Both the position numbers and the translations under genes were made by a program. Shown piece by piece: positions 24,401 to 33,536 of a stretch of 64,000 bases of DNA. Under the pieces are notes generated by a model. That model had not been told where the DNA came from. It saw only the letters and a list, made by a program, of their open reading frames with translations, and made no database searches. The stretch covers positions 37,561,187 to 37,625,186 of the forward strand of contig NC_088301.1 in NCBI RefSeq assembly GCF_032854445.1, written 5' to 3'. This DNA comes from Liolophura sinensis (Eukaryota; Mollusca; Polyplacophora; Chitonida; Chitonidae). Numbering within the stretch: position 1 is the stretch's first letter; every line of letters begins with the position of its first letter.

Positions 24401-27400
24401 AGCAGAGCCTGGGGGAAACCCATGACCATCCGCAGGTTATTGACAGACCTTCCCATGTCTGCCCAGAGAGGAAACCAGCATGAGCTGAACTTGAACTCAC
24501 AGTGACCACATTGGTGAGAAGCTCCAGGGTCATTAAGACGGGCTAGCACCAAACCAACTGAGCCCTGGCGGCCCCTCATTTTTTTTGTATTAATCCATAG
24601 TTGAATGATAAATGATTATGATTTCAGGGCTAATTACAATGGTGGATTCCAAACACTGTCATCAGGTAAAAAGTTATCTGAACCTTTTCTTTTAGTTTAA
24701 TACCTGTATGTGAATACTGATTTTAAAAAGTAACGATTTATAATTTTCGGGGAAAAAAACACAACCGGGCAACCAAGCTCAGTAAAAATGTCTAAAACTA
24801 TGTAGGTTAGTGGTCAAAACTTCAGAACATTGTTCAGAATAGAGACCTTAGATCTCCAATATGAGTAACAACATCATATGGGAATATATATGTGTCTCAT
24901 ACTTTAGACAAGACAGTAGCTTTTATCATTAAAAGTGTGGGTATTGTCTTTGAAGTACAAGTAAGCTATAGAAGAAGTCAAAGGGAGAGAACTTTAATGA
25001 TGTAGTAATGAGAGGATTTTTTTCCTTTTTTGGATTAATTTATTTTAGATATCATGAGCTGTGTAGTGAGTAATGCTAGGCAAAGTACAGGCTTTATTAT
25101 TTGTATTAACCTGTAAATTTATCCTGTTTTTTTGACTGCCCATACATTCTCTTTAAGCATTTAGATAAGGAAGAAGATGATGGTTCAACAAATGTAACTG
25201 TAAGGTAATGTAAATATGTTCAGAATCCTTTAGGGTTTAAAAGAAGGCTTAAATGATTACAAAATTTTATTATAATTTAGATAGCTGTCCCAAATATAAA
25301 TCATTTGCCATTATTTGGTGGAATCCACATTGATCTGATGTTATGTCATGCAAGAACACGGTCACCAATCACTAACACAAAGCCACATATGTCTGTGCAC
25401 TCATACATGCATTGTAGGGGGTTCAGAGTCTATTACTTGACATAACCTCTGCTGTGATTTATGTAACTTTAGTAGCAGTCATCACATCATCTCTGGCCAA
25501 TCATAAATCTTTTTGGACTATGGAATCAGTTTTTCTTATGTAAGGCTTCCTTTGGATAATTCTTAAAATTCATTCTAGTTTGTCAGAATATTAGCTCTTT
25601 AAATATTTTTGTTTCTTTTTTTGACTGAACTGAGTCTGAACTGTTTGATATAGGTTTTCAAAATTTTTAATGCTGAGACATGTTGATTTATTTCCAGACA
25701 GTTAGCCTTGGCAGATGTTATCATAATAAACAAGACAGACCTGGTTCTGAAAGAGGAGTTGGAAGATCTAAGGGAAAGGATAAGGTACATGTAGCAAGTT
25801 TGTATCCCTTGTTTTAAAGGTCAGTTTGTAGTATTGTTCTTTTTAAGTTGTAAATTTTTTATAAAACGCTACATATTATGGAAAAATGGAAAAGTTTTCA
25901 AAACTGCAGGAGGGAAAAATGAAATCTTACTTTTGATGTTTGTTTCAGTTCAATAAACAGCTTTGCCAAAATCTTGGAGACGTCACATGCCAGGTATGTG
26001 TTAAACGGTGTCCTGTTGATTAGAATTTTAAGATTGCCTTGGATCCTTTAGATATTGAACTCAAGATGACATATCATCTTACTTGGTAAGATGCAACATT
26101 TGGTAGTGTCTCTTGTTTTACACTTTAAGGTAAGGTTTCTTCTTTTATGATCTTGATAGTGTTTCTTGAATTTCCCCACATCGTATAGCGCCTTGTTTAC
26201 TCCTCATAGTATTTTTTTTTGTGTAATAATCACTTGGTGTATGGTGTCACCTTTTACACCATTTGACAATGTGTTTCATTTTACACCAGTCTGTTGGGGT
26301 CTCATTTAGTATCACTGGTTTAAAGGGTGGCTTGTTTTATACCATTTCACTTGGTGTTTGCTAGATAGGGTGTCTGGTTTAGCAGTTTTATACCACTTAA
26401 AGAATTTATGTGTTGCTGCATGGATTGAAAAAGAACTCCTGGACCTTTATTACAGATGTAAACTTTAAACGAAATGTTTGGTTAGTTATTGTATTTAAAG
26501 GTAATGTTACTTTTAATTGAAATATGATGTGAAGTTATAAGAACTTAGCCTCCCCCCGCCGATCCTTAATGGCTACTCACGCCTCAAAAAATATCTATTC
26601 TGGTTGTAAATGTATTCTCTGTTTCTTTGTCTCTTAGAATTCATCTTGATGCAATATTGGATTTGGATGCATATGGAGGACATAGCCAGAAAACGTAAGT
26701 TCCTTTTGTGTAGTTTGCTCAACTAGAGGTAAAAAAAAAATTTGTTTCTCATTTAGGACCCATTTGCTGCATAAGAAAAAAATATTACTTACAAACTCAG
26801 TAAATTATCTGCTCACCAGGCTAGTTTGCAAATAAACATCAAAATCTTCAATGGACCTTAGCATTTGGCTATAGCCTGGTATAACCTGTTTCTCATTTAG
26901 AGAATCAAGGATGGCCATAGTTCTTGCACTCCCTCCCGCCCACTGCGACACACACACACATTATGGTGCGCATACAATTGCCAACGTAAGCAATAAAGGC
27001 ATATTCGACAATGCTTTGTAAGAGCAATACATCACCGTGGACAGTGTTCAAATGAAAGAAGTCAGATAAAAATTTGCCACATTTCCTTGGGAGCATTTCG
27101 CCACCTAGGGTGAGTTATGTTATTTGAGCCATATATATACTTATGCATTACATATAAACTTTTTTGCTCACAAAGCTTAAGTTATATTATTGTGCCTGTA
27201 AGGGAAGAATATAAAGTGGGTACGGATGATGCTGAATAAGATGTACCACTAAATAGGACTGGGTTACTTCATATGCTTAATATGTCTGTCCTGTTGTAAT
27301 CCCAAGTTTCACATCACCCATCTAGACTATATGACAGGCTAACAGTGATATCATAGTCCTTTTTATTTATTTGGTTAGTGTTTTACACCATACTCAAGAA

Positions 27401-30400
27401 TGTTTCACTTATACATCTGTGGCCAGGATTATGGTGGGAGGAAACTGGGCAGAGCCCGGGGGAAACCCACGAACATCCAGAGGTTGCTAACAGTCATTCC
27501 CTCGTATGACTGGAGAGGAAGCCAGCATGAGGTTCCTGGGTTCTTGCTCAGCGTTAGAACGCAGCAAGTTAATGCAAGCAACTGGTCACAGTTCTAGACT
27601 TGAAATTATCATATCAAATTCTTTAACCAAGAGGGATTTTTTATATGTGTGGACCTTTAGAGTTTACCTGTCTTTTAAGCTTGTACCCAATATTGTTATT
27701 TTTTGTTCTTGTTTTAGGCTGGAGGCATTGTTTCTTACTCGGGGTTACAATGTAGCCAAACCTCACAGGCTAAGCAAGGTATGTTTTTAGGGGGCTGAAC
27801 AGTCCCATAATGCTGCAGTACATTATTTGTGTGTGCACATACTAAAAATGTTTTACATGTACTTAAAATTTCACCTTCCAATTCACACTATGATGTATAT
27901 GACACTAGGTTTTGAAGTCTCTCTGCGCTGTCATATTGCTGACATTTCTTATGTTAAAAACTATTTTTATTTAATATAAATTATATGAGGGTTCTGTGTA
28001 AAAGTTCAACCCAATATTAACCCTGAGCACATTAAGTCATGTACTGCATTACCTAAAAGAAACACGGGGGCTACATGGCTGGTTGTTTCATAGTACAGGG
28101 GAAACGAACTTGCTGTGTTAAAAATGTATATTTTTTGGTCTGTACCCCTGTTACTGGCATACATGTATCATGACTCTGTTCATTGGAGAGTACTAGAGTG
28201 GCTGAACATGTCGTTTATGTGTGAAGGTGTAAGTTGAATGTATGGATATTTACAATTTGTGCTTGTGATTTCCTATAGGATATTACCACAGTAACATGTG
28301 AAATATCAGGAAGTATCTCAAAGGACGGACTAGATACATTTGTGCAGAATTTACTCTGGGAGAAAAGGGTGAAGACTGAACAAGGGGAGGTAATGGATGT
28401 TATTCGAATGAAGGTAAGCATTCATATAAATTAGCTTGAGGCAAAAACATTACAATGCTTGTCTGTGACCACTGTTTCAAAGCTTGTATCTTGGGAATAT
28501 GTGCAATATATGCAGAATGTATACAATTACCCTCTGGATTGTTGTGCAGGTCTAAGCCTAGCATGGTTTAGCATTGACTTAGAAACATACATTTTACTGT
28601 GGTATTCCATTCTGTGTAAAAAGGATATTTTTTCTTACCTCCACATAATGTCATGCTGCACATTGGGACATACTTATATACTTGTACATATATTTTGTAA
28701 GTACTTACCATATTCGCGCATGTAACTGGTGCACCTTTTTACCAACAGTTTCAAGCTCGAGAAAGCCCTGTGACAGTTACATCAGTACATAATTGAATTC
28801 TACATCAAGATTTTGAACTGTGAACAGACTGCTGAGCTGTATGAAACAATCATTTGCAACATTAACAATGTCTGAAAAAAAAAAAACAACAAAAAATATG
28901 GGAGAAAAGGAAGGCCAACTGACTATGATTTAGCCAAACAAAATAAAAACACAAATCAAGGTGCAATCAAAAACAATGGCCAAGAAAAAACCCCTAGAAA
29001 ATTCAGCGAAGGAAAGAATTCATGGATGGATCCACGTGAGGTCATATAAACTGGTTTGCCCTCTGTGGTTTATCAGCTCGTGACTTTCACACCTCTGAGG
29101 CTAATACCACTGAGTGTCTGATCTGGTGATAAAAGGCTGGGTATAAAGATAGGTAAATCCTCAAAATTTTAGTGGGTACAATGGTTTTTCATTAAGGTGC
29201 ACTGTTGATTTTTCTCGGCCAGACAGACCATGTGACTTGCAAATTCCCGTTAACAGCAATGCACACTATTACAAATCTCATGTGATATTGCATGAAAAGC
29301 AGATAGTGCACCTAACTCTGATTTTTATGGAAATTATCTCATTGATGATGGGTGCACCACTTGCATGAATGCAACAGTTACATATGCAAATATGGAAAGC
29401 TGGAGAAAGTAAACCATTCATTTTTATGTCTTGCGAAAGAAAAAGAAAATTTATTTATTTCATTGGTGTTTTACGCCATACTCAAGAATATTTTACTCCA
29501 GTGGAAGGAAACGGGGCAGAGCCTGGCAGAAACCCACAACCATCTGCAGGTTCCTGACAGACCTTACTAAGTACGCCCAGAGAGGAAGCCACCATGATCT
29601 GCACTTGAACTAACAAAGAAAATTGCTGCAGATTCTATTTTTGTGCATAAACTATATGGTAAATATTGAAATATATTATCTTTTATTCAGAAGCTTTGTT
29701 TTATTGAGGGGAAGTTACATGTATATATGATCTGTGTTCTTGAAGCATAACAATTTAAAGAGTTTCTTTTGTTAGCAAATTCAAAATGGACCGGAAATGA
29801 AATAAATGACTAAACAATACATGTGTGCTTATATATAAGCAAAGACATATTTCATTTTATTTTGAAGGGTGTTGTATCATTAACTAATTGTGAAGAGAAA
29901 ATCATCATACAGTCTGTACAAGAGTTGTACGACCAGCACCTCACTGTGAAATGGGAGCCATCTGAGAAGAGATTCATTAGAGTTGTTTTCATAGGTAAAA
30001 TTTCAGATTTTTTTTTCTCGTAATCTATTTGTTACTCTTAAGTGGCCGAGATGGTTAAAGTGCTGACTTGTTAAAGGTATCAGGCCTAAGATGAATTAAG
30101 TTCTGTGTTCGAATCCAACACTTACTGTTTTCTCTGTGGCTGTACGTCAGTACCAAGGGAGGCAACTCTGAACCAAAAGATTCTTGTTCTAGCTTGTCCA
30201 CAATACTTCTGTCATTATTACAACTGCCATCTGTCCTTGGGTTTGTGTGATCTTTATGCTGAAAATGACAAGTAAGATTGTCATGAATCAACTAAGCATA
30301 AAACATGAAAACTCTTACCAGGCAGAAGGGATTCCCCTCCCTGCGGAAACAAGACACATTCATAGGTATACCACTATTGTAACATTTCTGTAAGGAGAAT

Positions 30401-30731
30401 TTGCTCTCCTTGGCAGTTCCAAACTTTGCATTTATAACTTTTGTCTAGAGAATATCTCATTGCCAATGAAATGCTGACAGTAGAGAAATTTCGGTACTGA
30501 ACCCTATATGTTGTTAAAACAGGGGAGATACCAAGGACACAGGTGCTTGACTAAGACGTATGGTTTGAGGAAAATATTTGTTTCAGGTTTATCCTTTATG
30601 GTGGATTTTCAGTATACCATGGCTAGTCAAGTAAATGTAATGATGTTTTTTGGTTTCTTTCAGGTAAAAATTTGGACAGATCGGTGTTAACCAATGAACT
30701 TTCTAAGCATGTAACAGTGCCGGTTAAGTGA
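21410..30731 (+). CDS. ZNG1: ZNG1/CBWD zinc-transferase GTPase (COG0523, CobW family), 14 exons
   Basis: The spliced product (360 residues) is a COG0523 P-loop GTPase metallochaperone. Known ZNG1 proteins deliver zinc to methionine aminopeptidase 1 using GTP hydrolysis. Visible in order: an acidic N-terminus with PDLVP (residues 8-12); Walker A GFLGAGKTT (25-33); NEFGEG (52-57); the CxCC metal site GCLCC (82-86); ETTGLADPG (112-120); a His/Cys-rich HCHQH (149-153); the NKTD guanine-specificity motif (179-182); and a CobW C-terminal domain from about 252 to 339. The coding exons are 21410-21491, 22620-22706, 23045-23141, 23490-23581, 24098-24157, 24628-24665, 25158-25204, 25698-25784, 25949-25993, 26638-26694, 27718-27778, 28279-28413, 29868-29994 and 30664-30731. 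All introns are GT-AG and the reading frame is intact. From memory the human protein is about 395 residues, so this one is shorter at both ends. The start was chosen because DEEE..PDLVP matches the family N-terminus. A 5' UTR intron may end at the TAG at 21404-21406. Confidence 0.93.
21700..21852 (+). repeat. SINE family A, 5'-truncated and diverged, ZNG1 intron 1
   Basis: Reads GGTCGTGGGAAGGTCTTC, AGCAACCTGAGG, AATAATGCTGGCC and CGTAAAACACTGATGAAATA. More substitutions than most copies suggest it is old. Confidence 0.75.
21865..22021 (+). repeat. Possible tRNA-like SINE remnant, ZNG1 intron 1
   Basis: ATGGTCAGGTGGTTAAAGTG resembles a Pol III A box and closely parallels the head of the element at 30039. 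The rest is too diverged to assign. Confidence 0.35.
22031..22384 (+). repeat. tRNA-derived SINE, family B, with 9-bp target-site duplication, ZNG1 intron 1
   Basis: The head has an A box in TAGCACAATTGGTAGAG (from about 22043) and a B box in GGGTCAATCCTGG (from about 22077). The 3' end is a CACTCACTCACTC-type repeat. A perfect direct repeat TATTACATG flanks it at 22022-22030 and 22385-22393. The body is unrelated to family A. The intact duplication suggests a fairly recent insertion. Confidence 0.87.
22400..22506 (+). repeat. Very diverged SINE family A 3' half, ZNG1 intron 1
   Basis: The order TTCTTCCATCC, GACACCATAGTGTAA, GATTAAACAGTAATCAAATA and AACAAAT parallels the family A body and tail with many substitutions. 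Confidence 0.4.
22620..22706 (+). CDS. ZNG1: ZNG1 exon 2 (Walker A)
   Basis: Completes the P-loop GAGKTT and encodes [13 protein letters not shown] and the NEFGEG loop. The acceptor is TTATTGTAG and the donor GAAG|GTGAAA. It joins in phase 1 at both ends. Confidence 0.92.
23045..23141 (+). CDS. ZNG1: ZNG1 exon 3 (CxCC zinc site)
   Basis: Encodes the segment from G57 to the first two bases of K89, including [16 protein letters not shown]. The GCLCC core is the family's conserved metal-binding site. The acceptor is CATTTCAG and the donor AA|GTGAGG. Confidence 0.93.
23490..23581 (+). CDS. ZNG1: ZNG1 exon 4 (ETTGLADPG)
   Basis: Encodes [28 protein letters not shown], the Walker B region and the loop after it. 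The acceptor is TTGTTTCAG and the donor CCAG|GTATAT. Confidence 0.93.
23772..24060 (+). repeat. Possible dispersed repeat in ZNG1 intron 4
   Basis: CAGTCTGTATGTCTGTCCAT, then ATTATTTCCGGAGTTATGTC and CCTTTGAGG resemble a CTGTC-rich repeat that I recall from several lophotrochozoan genomes. There is only one copy here, so the call rests on memory. Confidence 0.3.
24098..24157 (+). CDS. ZNG1: ZNG1 exon 5
   Basis: Encodes [19 protein letters not shown], which matches the family segment that follows LADPG. The acceptor is CCTTTCAG and the donor GATG|GTATGA. Confidence 0.92.
24308..24574 (-). repeat. SINE family A, full length, with 8-bp target-site duplication, ZNG1 intron 5
   Basis: On the minus strand it starts with GGGCTCAGTTGGTTTGGT (A box) and has a B-box-like GAGTTCAAGTTCAGC. 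The body and TTATTTATTT tail are complete. CTCATTTT is repeated at 24300-24307 and 24575-24582. It is the best copy for defining the family's ends. Confidence 0.88.
24628..24665 (+). CDS. ZNG1: ZNG1 exon 6 (microexon)
   Basis: A 38-base exon encoding [12 protein letters not shown], the ITIVDSK strand of the family ending in a His/Cys-rich run. The acceptor is GATTTCAG and the donor CAG|GTAAAA; it ends on a codon boundary. Confidence 0.9.
25158..25204 (+). CDS. ZNG1: ZNG1 exon 7 (microexon)
   Basis: A 47-base exon encoding [15 protein letters not shown] plus two bases of R168. It is the variable acidic insert before the RQLALAD strand. The acceptor is CTCTTTAAG, a less usual AAG. Confidence 0.87.
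25698..25784 (+). CDS. ZNG1: ZNG1 exon 8 (NKTD)
   Basis: Encodes [16 protein letters not shown] followed by a charged helix. NKTD is the guanine-recognition motif and supports GTP as the nucleotide. The acceptor is TTTCCAG and the donor AAG|GTACAT. Confidence 0.93.
25949..25993 (+). CDS. ZNG1: ZNG1 exon 9
   Basis: A 45-base exon encoding [14 protein letters not shown] plus two bases of R212. It aligns with the family's RSING..ILET segment. The acceptor is TGTTTCAG and the donor CAG|GTATGT. Confidence 0.9.
26101..26400 (+). repeat. Degenerate minisatellite in ZNG1 intron 9
   Basis: About nine diverged units of roughly 27-32 bases alternate GGTGT and ACACC, for example TGGTGTCACCTTTTACACCA and GTGTTTCATTTTACACCAG. 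The alternation lets neighbouring units pair as short hairpins. It resembles the array at 17064 in design. Confidence 0.5.
26638..26694 (+). CDS. ZNG1: ZNG1 exon 10
   Basis: Encodes [18 protein letters not shown], which corresponds to the family's VDLSNVLDLHAFD segment. The acceptor is TCTCTTAG and the donor AAAC|GTAAGT. Confidence 0.9.
27361..27530 (-). repeat. SINE family A, head-truncated, ZNG1 intron 10
   Basis: Plus-strand TTTATTTATTTGGTTAGTGT, TTTACACCATACTCAAGAAT, GGGCAGAGCCCGGGGGAAAC and GAGAGGAAGCCAGCATGAGG match the reverse complement of family A. Similarity ends before the tRNA-like head. Confidence 0.8.
27718..27778 (+). CDS. ZNG1: ZNG1 exon 11
   Basis: Encodes [20 protein letters not shown], the linker between the GTPase core and the C-terminal domain. 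Conservation here is lower, so the call rests on frame continuity and good splice sites (TTGTTTTAG and AAG|GTATGT). Confidence 0.82.
28279..28413 (+). CDS. ZNG1: ZNG1 exon 12 (CobW_C start)
   Basis: Encodes residues 252-296, including FVQNLLWEK and EVMDVIRMK, both strongly like the family's C-terminal domain. The acceptor is TCCTATAG and the donor AAG|GTAAGC. Confidence 0.93.
28708..29395. mobile_element. Candidate non-autonomous TIR element in ZNG1 intron 12
   Basis: The left end reads CCATATTCGCGCATGTAACT then GGTGCACC. The right end, reverse-complemented, reads CCATATTTGCATATGTAACT, then a 17-base insertion, then GGTGCACC. No coding region lies between, and I found no convincing target duplication, so a chance or older inverted repeat remains possible. 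Confidence 0.4.
29451..29614 (-). repeat. SINE family A, internally deleted, with target-site duplication, ZNG1 intron 12
   Basis: The tail TTATTTATTTCATTGGTGTT and body GGGGCAGAGCCTGGCAGAAA match family A on the minus strand. About 30 bases around the GGCGGCCAGCATTATGG segment and the tRNA-like head are missing. AAAGAAAATT is repeated at 29442-29451 and 29615-29624. Confidence 0.8.
29868..29994 (+). CDS. ZNG1: ZNG1 exon 13 (CobW_C)
   Basis: Encodes residues 297-338 and part of G339: [16 protein letters not shown], a W at position 324, and RVVFIG. This is the core of the CobW C-terminal fold. The acceptor is TTTTGAAG, which lacks the usual C before AG. Confidence 0.92.
30039..30310 (+). repeat. 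tRNA-Leu/Ser-like SINE head, ZNG1 intron 13
   Basis: An 86-base tRNA-like block (30039-30124) has A box TGGCCGAGATGGTTAAAG, B box GTTCGAATCC (30107-30116) and a perfect 6-bp acceptor-like pairing TAAGTG/CACTTA. The anticodon and T stems are broken, so it is not a working tRNA. The sequence after it, to about 30310, is presumed SINE body. Confidence 0.5.
30664..30731 (+). CDS. ZNG1: ZNG1 terminal exon 14
   Basis: Encodes [15 protein letters not shown] and a short tail ending VPVK before TGA at 30729-30731. KNLD matches the family's GRNLD. The tail stops roughly a dozen residues sooner than human ZNG1 as I recall it. The acceptor is TCTTTCAG. Confidence 0.88.
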
Positions 30732-31060
30732 GGAATCTAAATGGACCACAGTATTCTAACATTTACAGCACCTCTGTGCTTATGAAAGCAGAATTTGATC
30801 TGAGAGGTATTATTTAAAACAAAAAAAAAACCAATTAGTCCTTTGTGTTTTGTGGAGGAATGTGGTGTTTTCAAACCAATACAAGAAGATTTGTGTAGGA
30901 AATCTTTCATTAAAATCTTCCTGGATCTGAATTGGCATCAGTGATTAATAGTTTCACTTCAGGCCTCCGTGTCAAAGGTGGTTAGCATACTAGCGTGGCG
31001 CAGTGACCCAGGCGCCTCTCACCAATGTGGCTGCGATGAGTTCCTAAAAATAAATAAATA
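30732..31060 (+). terminator. ZNG1 3' UTR and candidate polyadenylation signals
   Basis: No conserved coding follows the stop. An ATTAAA lies at about 30910, and two overlapping AATAAA hexamers lie at 31049-31054 and 31053-31058. The latter belong to the A-rich tail of a deleted SINE copy. The true cleavage site cannot be read from sequence alone. Confidence 0.4.
30962..31060 (+). repeat. SINE family A, head joined directly to tail, ZNG1 3' flank
   Basis: The head (GCCTCCGTGTCAAAGGTGG, GTGACCCAGGCGCCTCTCAC, GTGGCTGCGATGAGTTC) is followed at once by AAATAAATAAATA, so the body is deleted. The tail supplies two AATAAA hexamers downstream of the ZNG1 stop. Confidence 0.75.
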
Positions 31061-32016
31061 ATTTGACTTATTAAGTGTTTTCTCTAGGAAATCTGTTGAT
31101 AATTTGTTGTCATATATAAAAAAAACTCAAAACTAAGATTTCTGTCAAGAATTTATATGAATTTGTAGTCCTACTTGATGCTTAAAGATAAATGAACATT
31201 GCTAGACATTGCTAGCAACAGTTTTGTTCAAAACTTAATATTTGTACTATGTCATGATGAAAAGAAATCATCTTGTACAATGTATTTTATAAAGGATATA
31301 ATGGAGAAGCCAGTTTAAGTCAATTTTATACAGGTGAAAATGCTTGTATTAAAAAAATGCTCATGCTTTTCTATGTATATTCATGTTGTCAGTTTGTTTT
31401 TGGTTCATGCCAAGTGAGATTTTGTAATTTTAATTAATTAATATTAATATTTTGTATGTCCAGAGTAATTTTTTTTTTTGCCTTTATAGAACACCATAAA
31501 GCCACTGGAAAAAATGATTTTCATTATGCATTGTAGCTGGCTACCTAAAGGCCTTTTTTTACATTAACTCATCTGGGGACCATATTGTGGTATTATACAT
31601 TAAGTTGTATACCCAAGAATTAACCTGCCTGCGTGGTATCATTGCCTACTTGGTGTGAGACTGAATTTCTGACACCACTGGTTTTAGTCTTGGTCAGTTG
31701 ATGCTTATTCCTCATAACACTTATGTGTACATCTATTTATTAATTGCTGCATGCCACTTTATATGTTCATGCTACTTTATATGTCCGTGCTGCGTGTGTT
31801 TATTCTAAAGTTTAGCATACATACTGTATAAGTACACAGGGCAACTACACATACTGGTAATCAACGTGCTTGGGTTTACTAGGGTAGATAATGCAACCCG
31901 TTGATCCGAGCAAAAATATGTAGAGTGGCGTCCCTTTCGAGGAAATTTCGAGAAACAGGCAAAGCTTTAAAGCGGACTATGGACCTTTACAAAATGTGTA
32001 TGTGTATGCATGGGGT

Positions 32017-32252
32017 ATTTTCAGCCACATGACGACAGGGAGTCAGTAGGTGTGTGTGCATATGATGTGTCTTCTTGTGGCAGGGCGAGACCATGCCGTC
32101 AAAGTTCTGCCCCCACTGAAGTATTGCCAGACACCCGACAAGACACCCCACTCAGTCTCATGCTGACACCTGACCAACCAGAACGAGTCTTTTGTATGAC
32201 CTCACCCGGATATGATCCCAGATCTCCCGACCTCGAGGCGGACGATCTGACC
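32017..32252 (+). repeat. Dispersed repeat family C, copy 1
   Basis: Shares, in the same order with the copy at 45831, ATTTTCAGCCACATGACGAC, GTCTTCTTGTGGCAGGGCGA, CACTGAAG, GACACCCGAC and GATCCCAGATCTCCCGACCT before CGAGGCGGACGAT. The 3' part resembles a tRNA B box (GATATGATCCCA) followed by GAGGCGGACGA. An 85-codon open frame here is probably incidental. Confidence 0.6.
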
Positions 32253-33509
32253 TGTTCCAAAATGTGAATTAATATCGGTACTTCGCCTTAAGAAGCTCAG
32301 GCTCAAGCTAACTGCGCATTGTTAGCGGTTTTTGTGGTTTAATAGTGAAGGAATTATCTTGAAAACAATACACGTATCCGTATAAAACGTCTTAAAGTAG
32401 AAAGAGCAATGCCTACTCATCTATGGACATTCAGATTCTAGAAATAGAACAAGAAATTACTCTGAATTTACAAATTTGACTTGGTCTGAGTAATTTGTTA
32501 TCATAAAGGTTTCATTGTGCTGCATGTTACATATATAGCAACTCCCGACTTGCTGTGAAGCATAATTTCCTCTCGCAACAAGGTCTTAATAATCGTCGTG
32601 TGAGTTAGGCCTACTACCCCCACCTATAAATCATGGTATTTTGTAGAAAATATCCACACTTTCTAGCGATTTCTCACCACGATGTGACTGAAATAACCAT
32701 TCAATCATTTCTAGCCATTCATTATAGCGTGCCTAAGTCGTGTGATAAATTTGCCCAATGTCTACTCAGTGTTTTTAGCCTACTTCACGCTGTTGGACGC
32801 TAATATAACAATATATCCTACTTAAACTTAATTGCTTTAAATTCTGTTAGAATGTGGCGTTAAGCCATAATCGTCCATTTAAATTCAGTAGATGTTCCTC
32901 ACACAACAAACAAATATATCACTAGTCTAGAATCAGTAGCACCCCCTGCTATATGTCCCATTTCGAGATACGACGGTTCTTTTGCGACTTGACGTTGACC
33001 GTCGTTTTGCGGCACTGTGGGGTCATTCTGGAGTTTTTATTTTAGCCTGGGTTGATAACATAGAATACAGAAAAAATATTGAACAGCGTTAGATTACTGT
33101 TAAGGTTTACCGTATGTTCTTGTGTGGGATTGAGTGCCAAAACTCTCAGTGCAAAAAATATATTCTGGTATTTTTTGTCTGTTAAAGCACAAATAGTGCG
33201 TGCTATGCTGAAGGAGTAGACTGCCTTTAAATGAAGTACGCATTGATCGGTTAGCCCATGCAGATGCTGATTGTAAAATATTGACATTCTACGAGGGATT
33301 TATTTGACGCCACAAATTCATTTTACATTTCCGACTTAAATATAGATATACATGTATATAGGAAGTGCATGTATATTCATATTGCAGGTAGAAATACAGC
33401 TCTCAGAGCATGTGCAAACAGTTAAACATGTCATTAATATGGAATTCAATGTGGGCCAAAGCCTACCACATAACCTTATTGTTCGCATTTTATTCACACT
33501 AAGCAAAAA

Positions 33510-33536
33510 GCACCCCCCCCCCCAAAAAAAAAAAAT
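33510..33536. repeat. C-run followed by A-run
   Basis: A homopolymer pair, poly-C then poly-A. The exact length may be uncertain in an assembly. Confidence 0.85.

Noticed and set aside
24382-24579. 65-codon minus-strand ORF in ZNG1 intron 5
   Set aside because: Entirely within a SINE with target duplications.
30039-30124. tRNA gene with A and B boxes
   Set aside because: Although the acceptor-like ends pair and the length is right for tRNA-Leu/Ser, the anticodon and T stems do not fold; it is better read as a SINE head.
32010-32267. 85-codon ORF
   Set aside because: Coincides with dispersed repeat family C, and the frame is not kept in the second copy.
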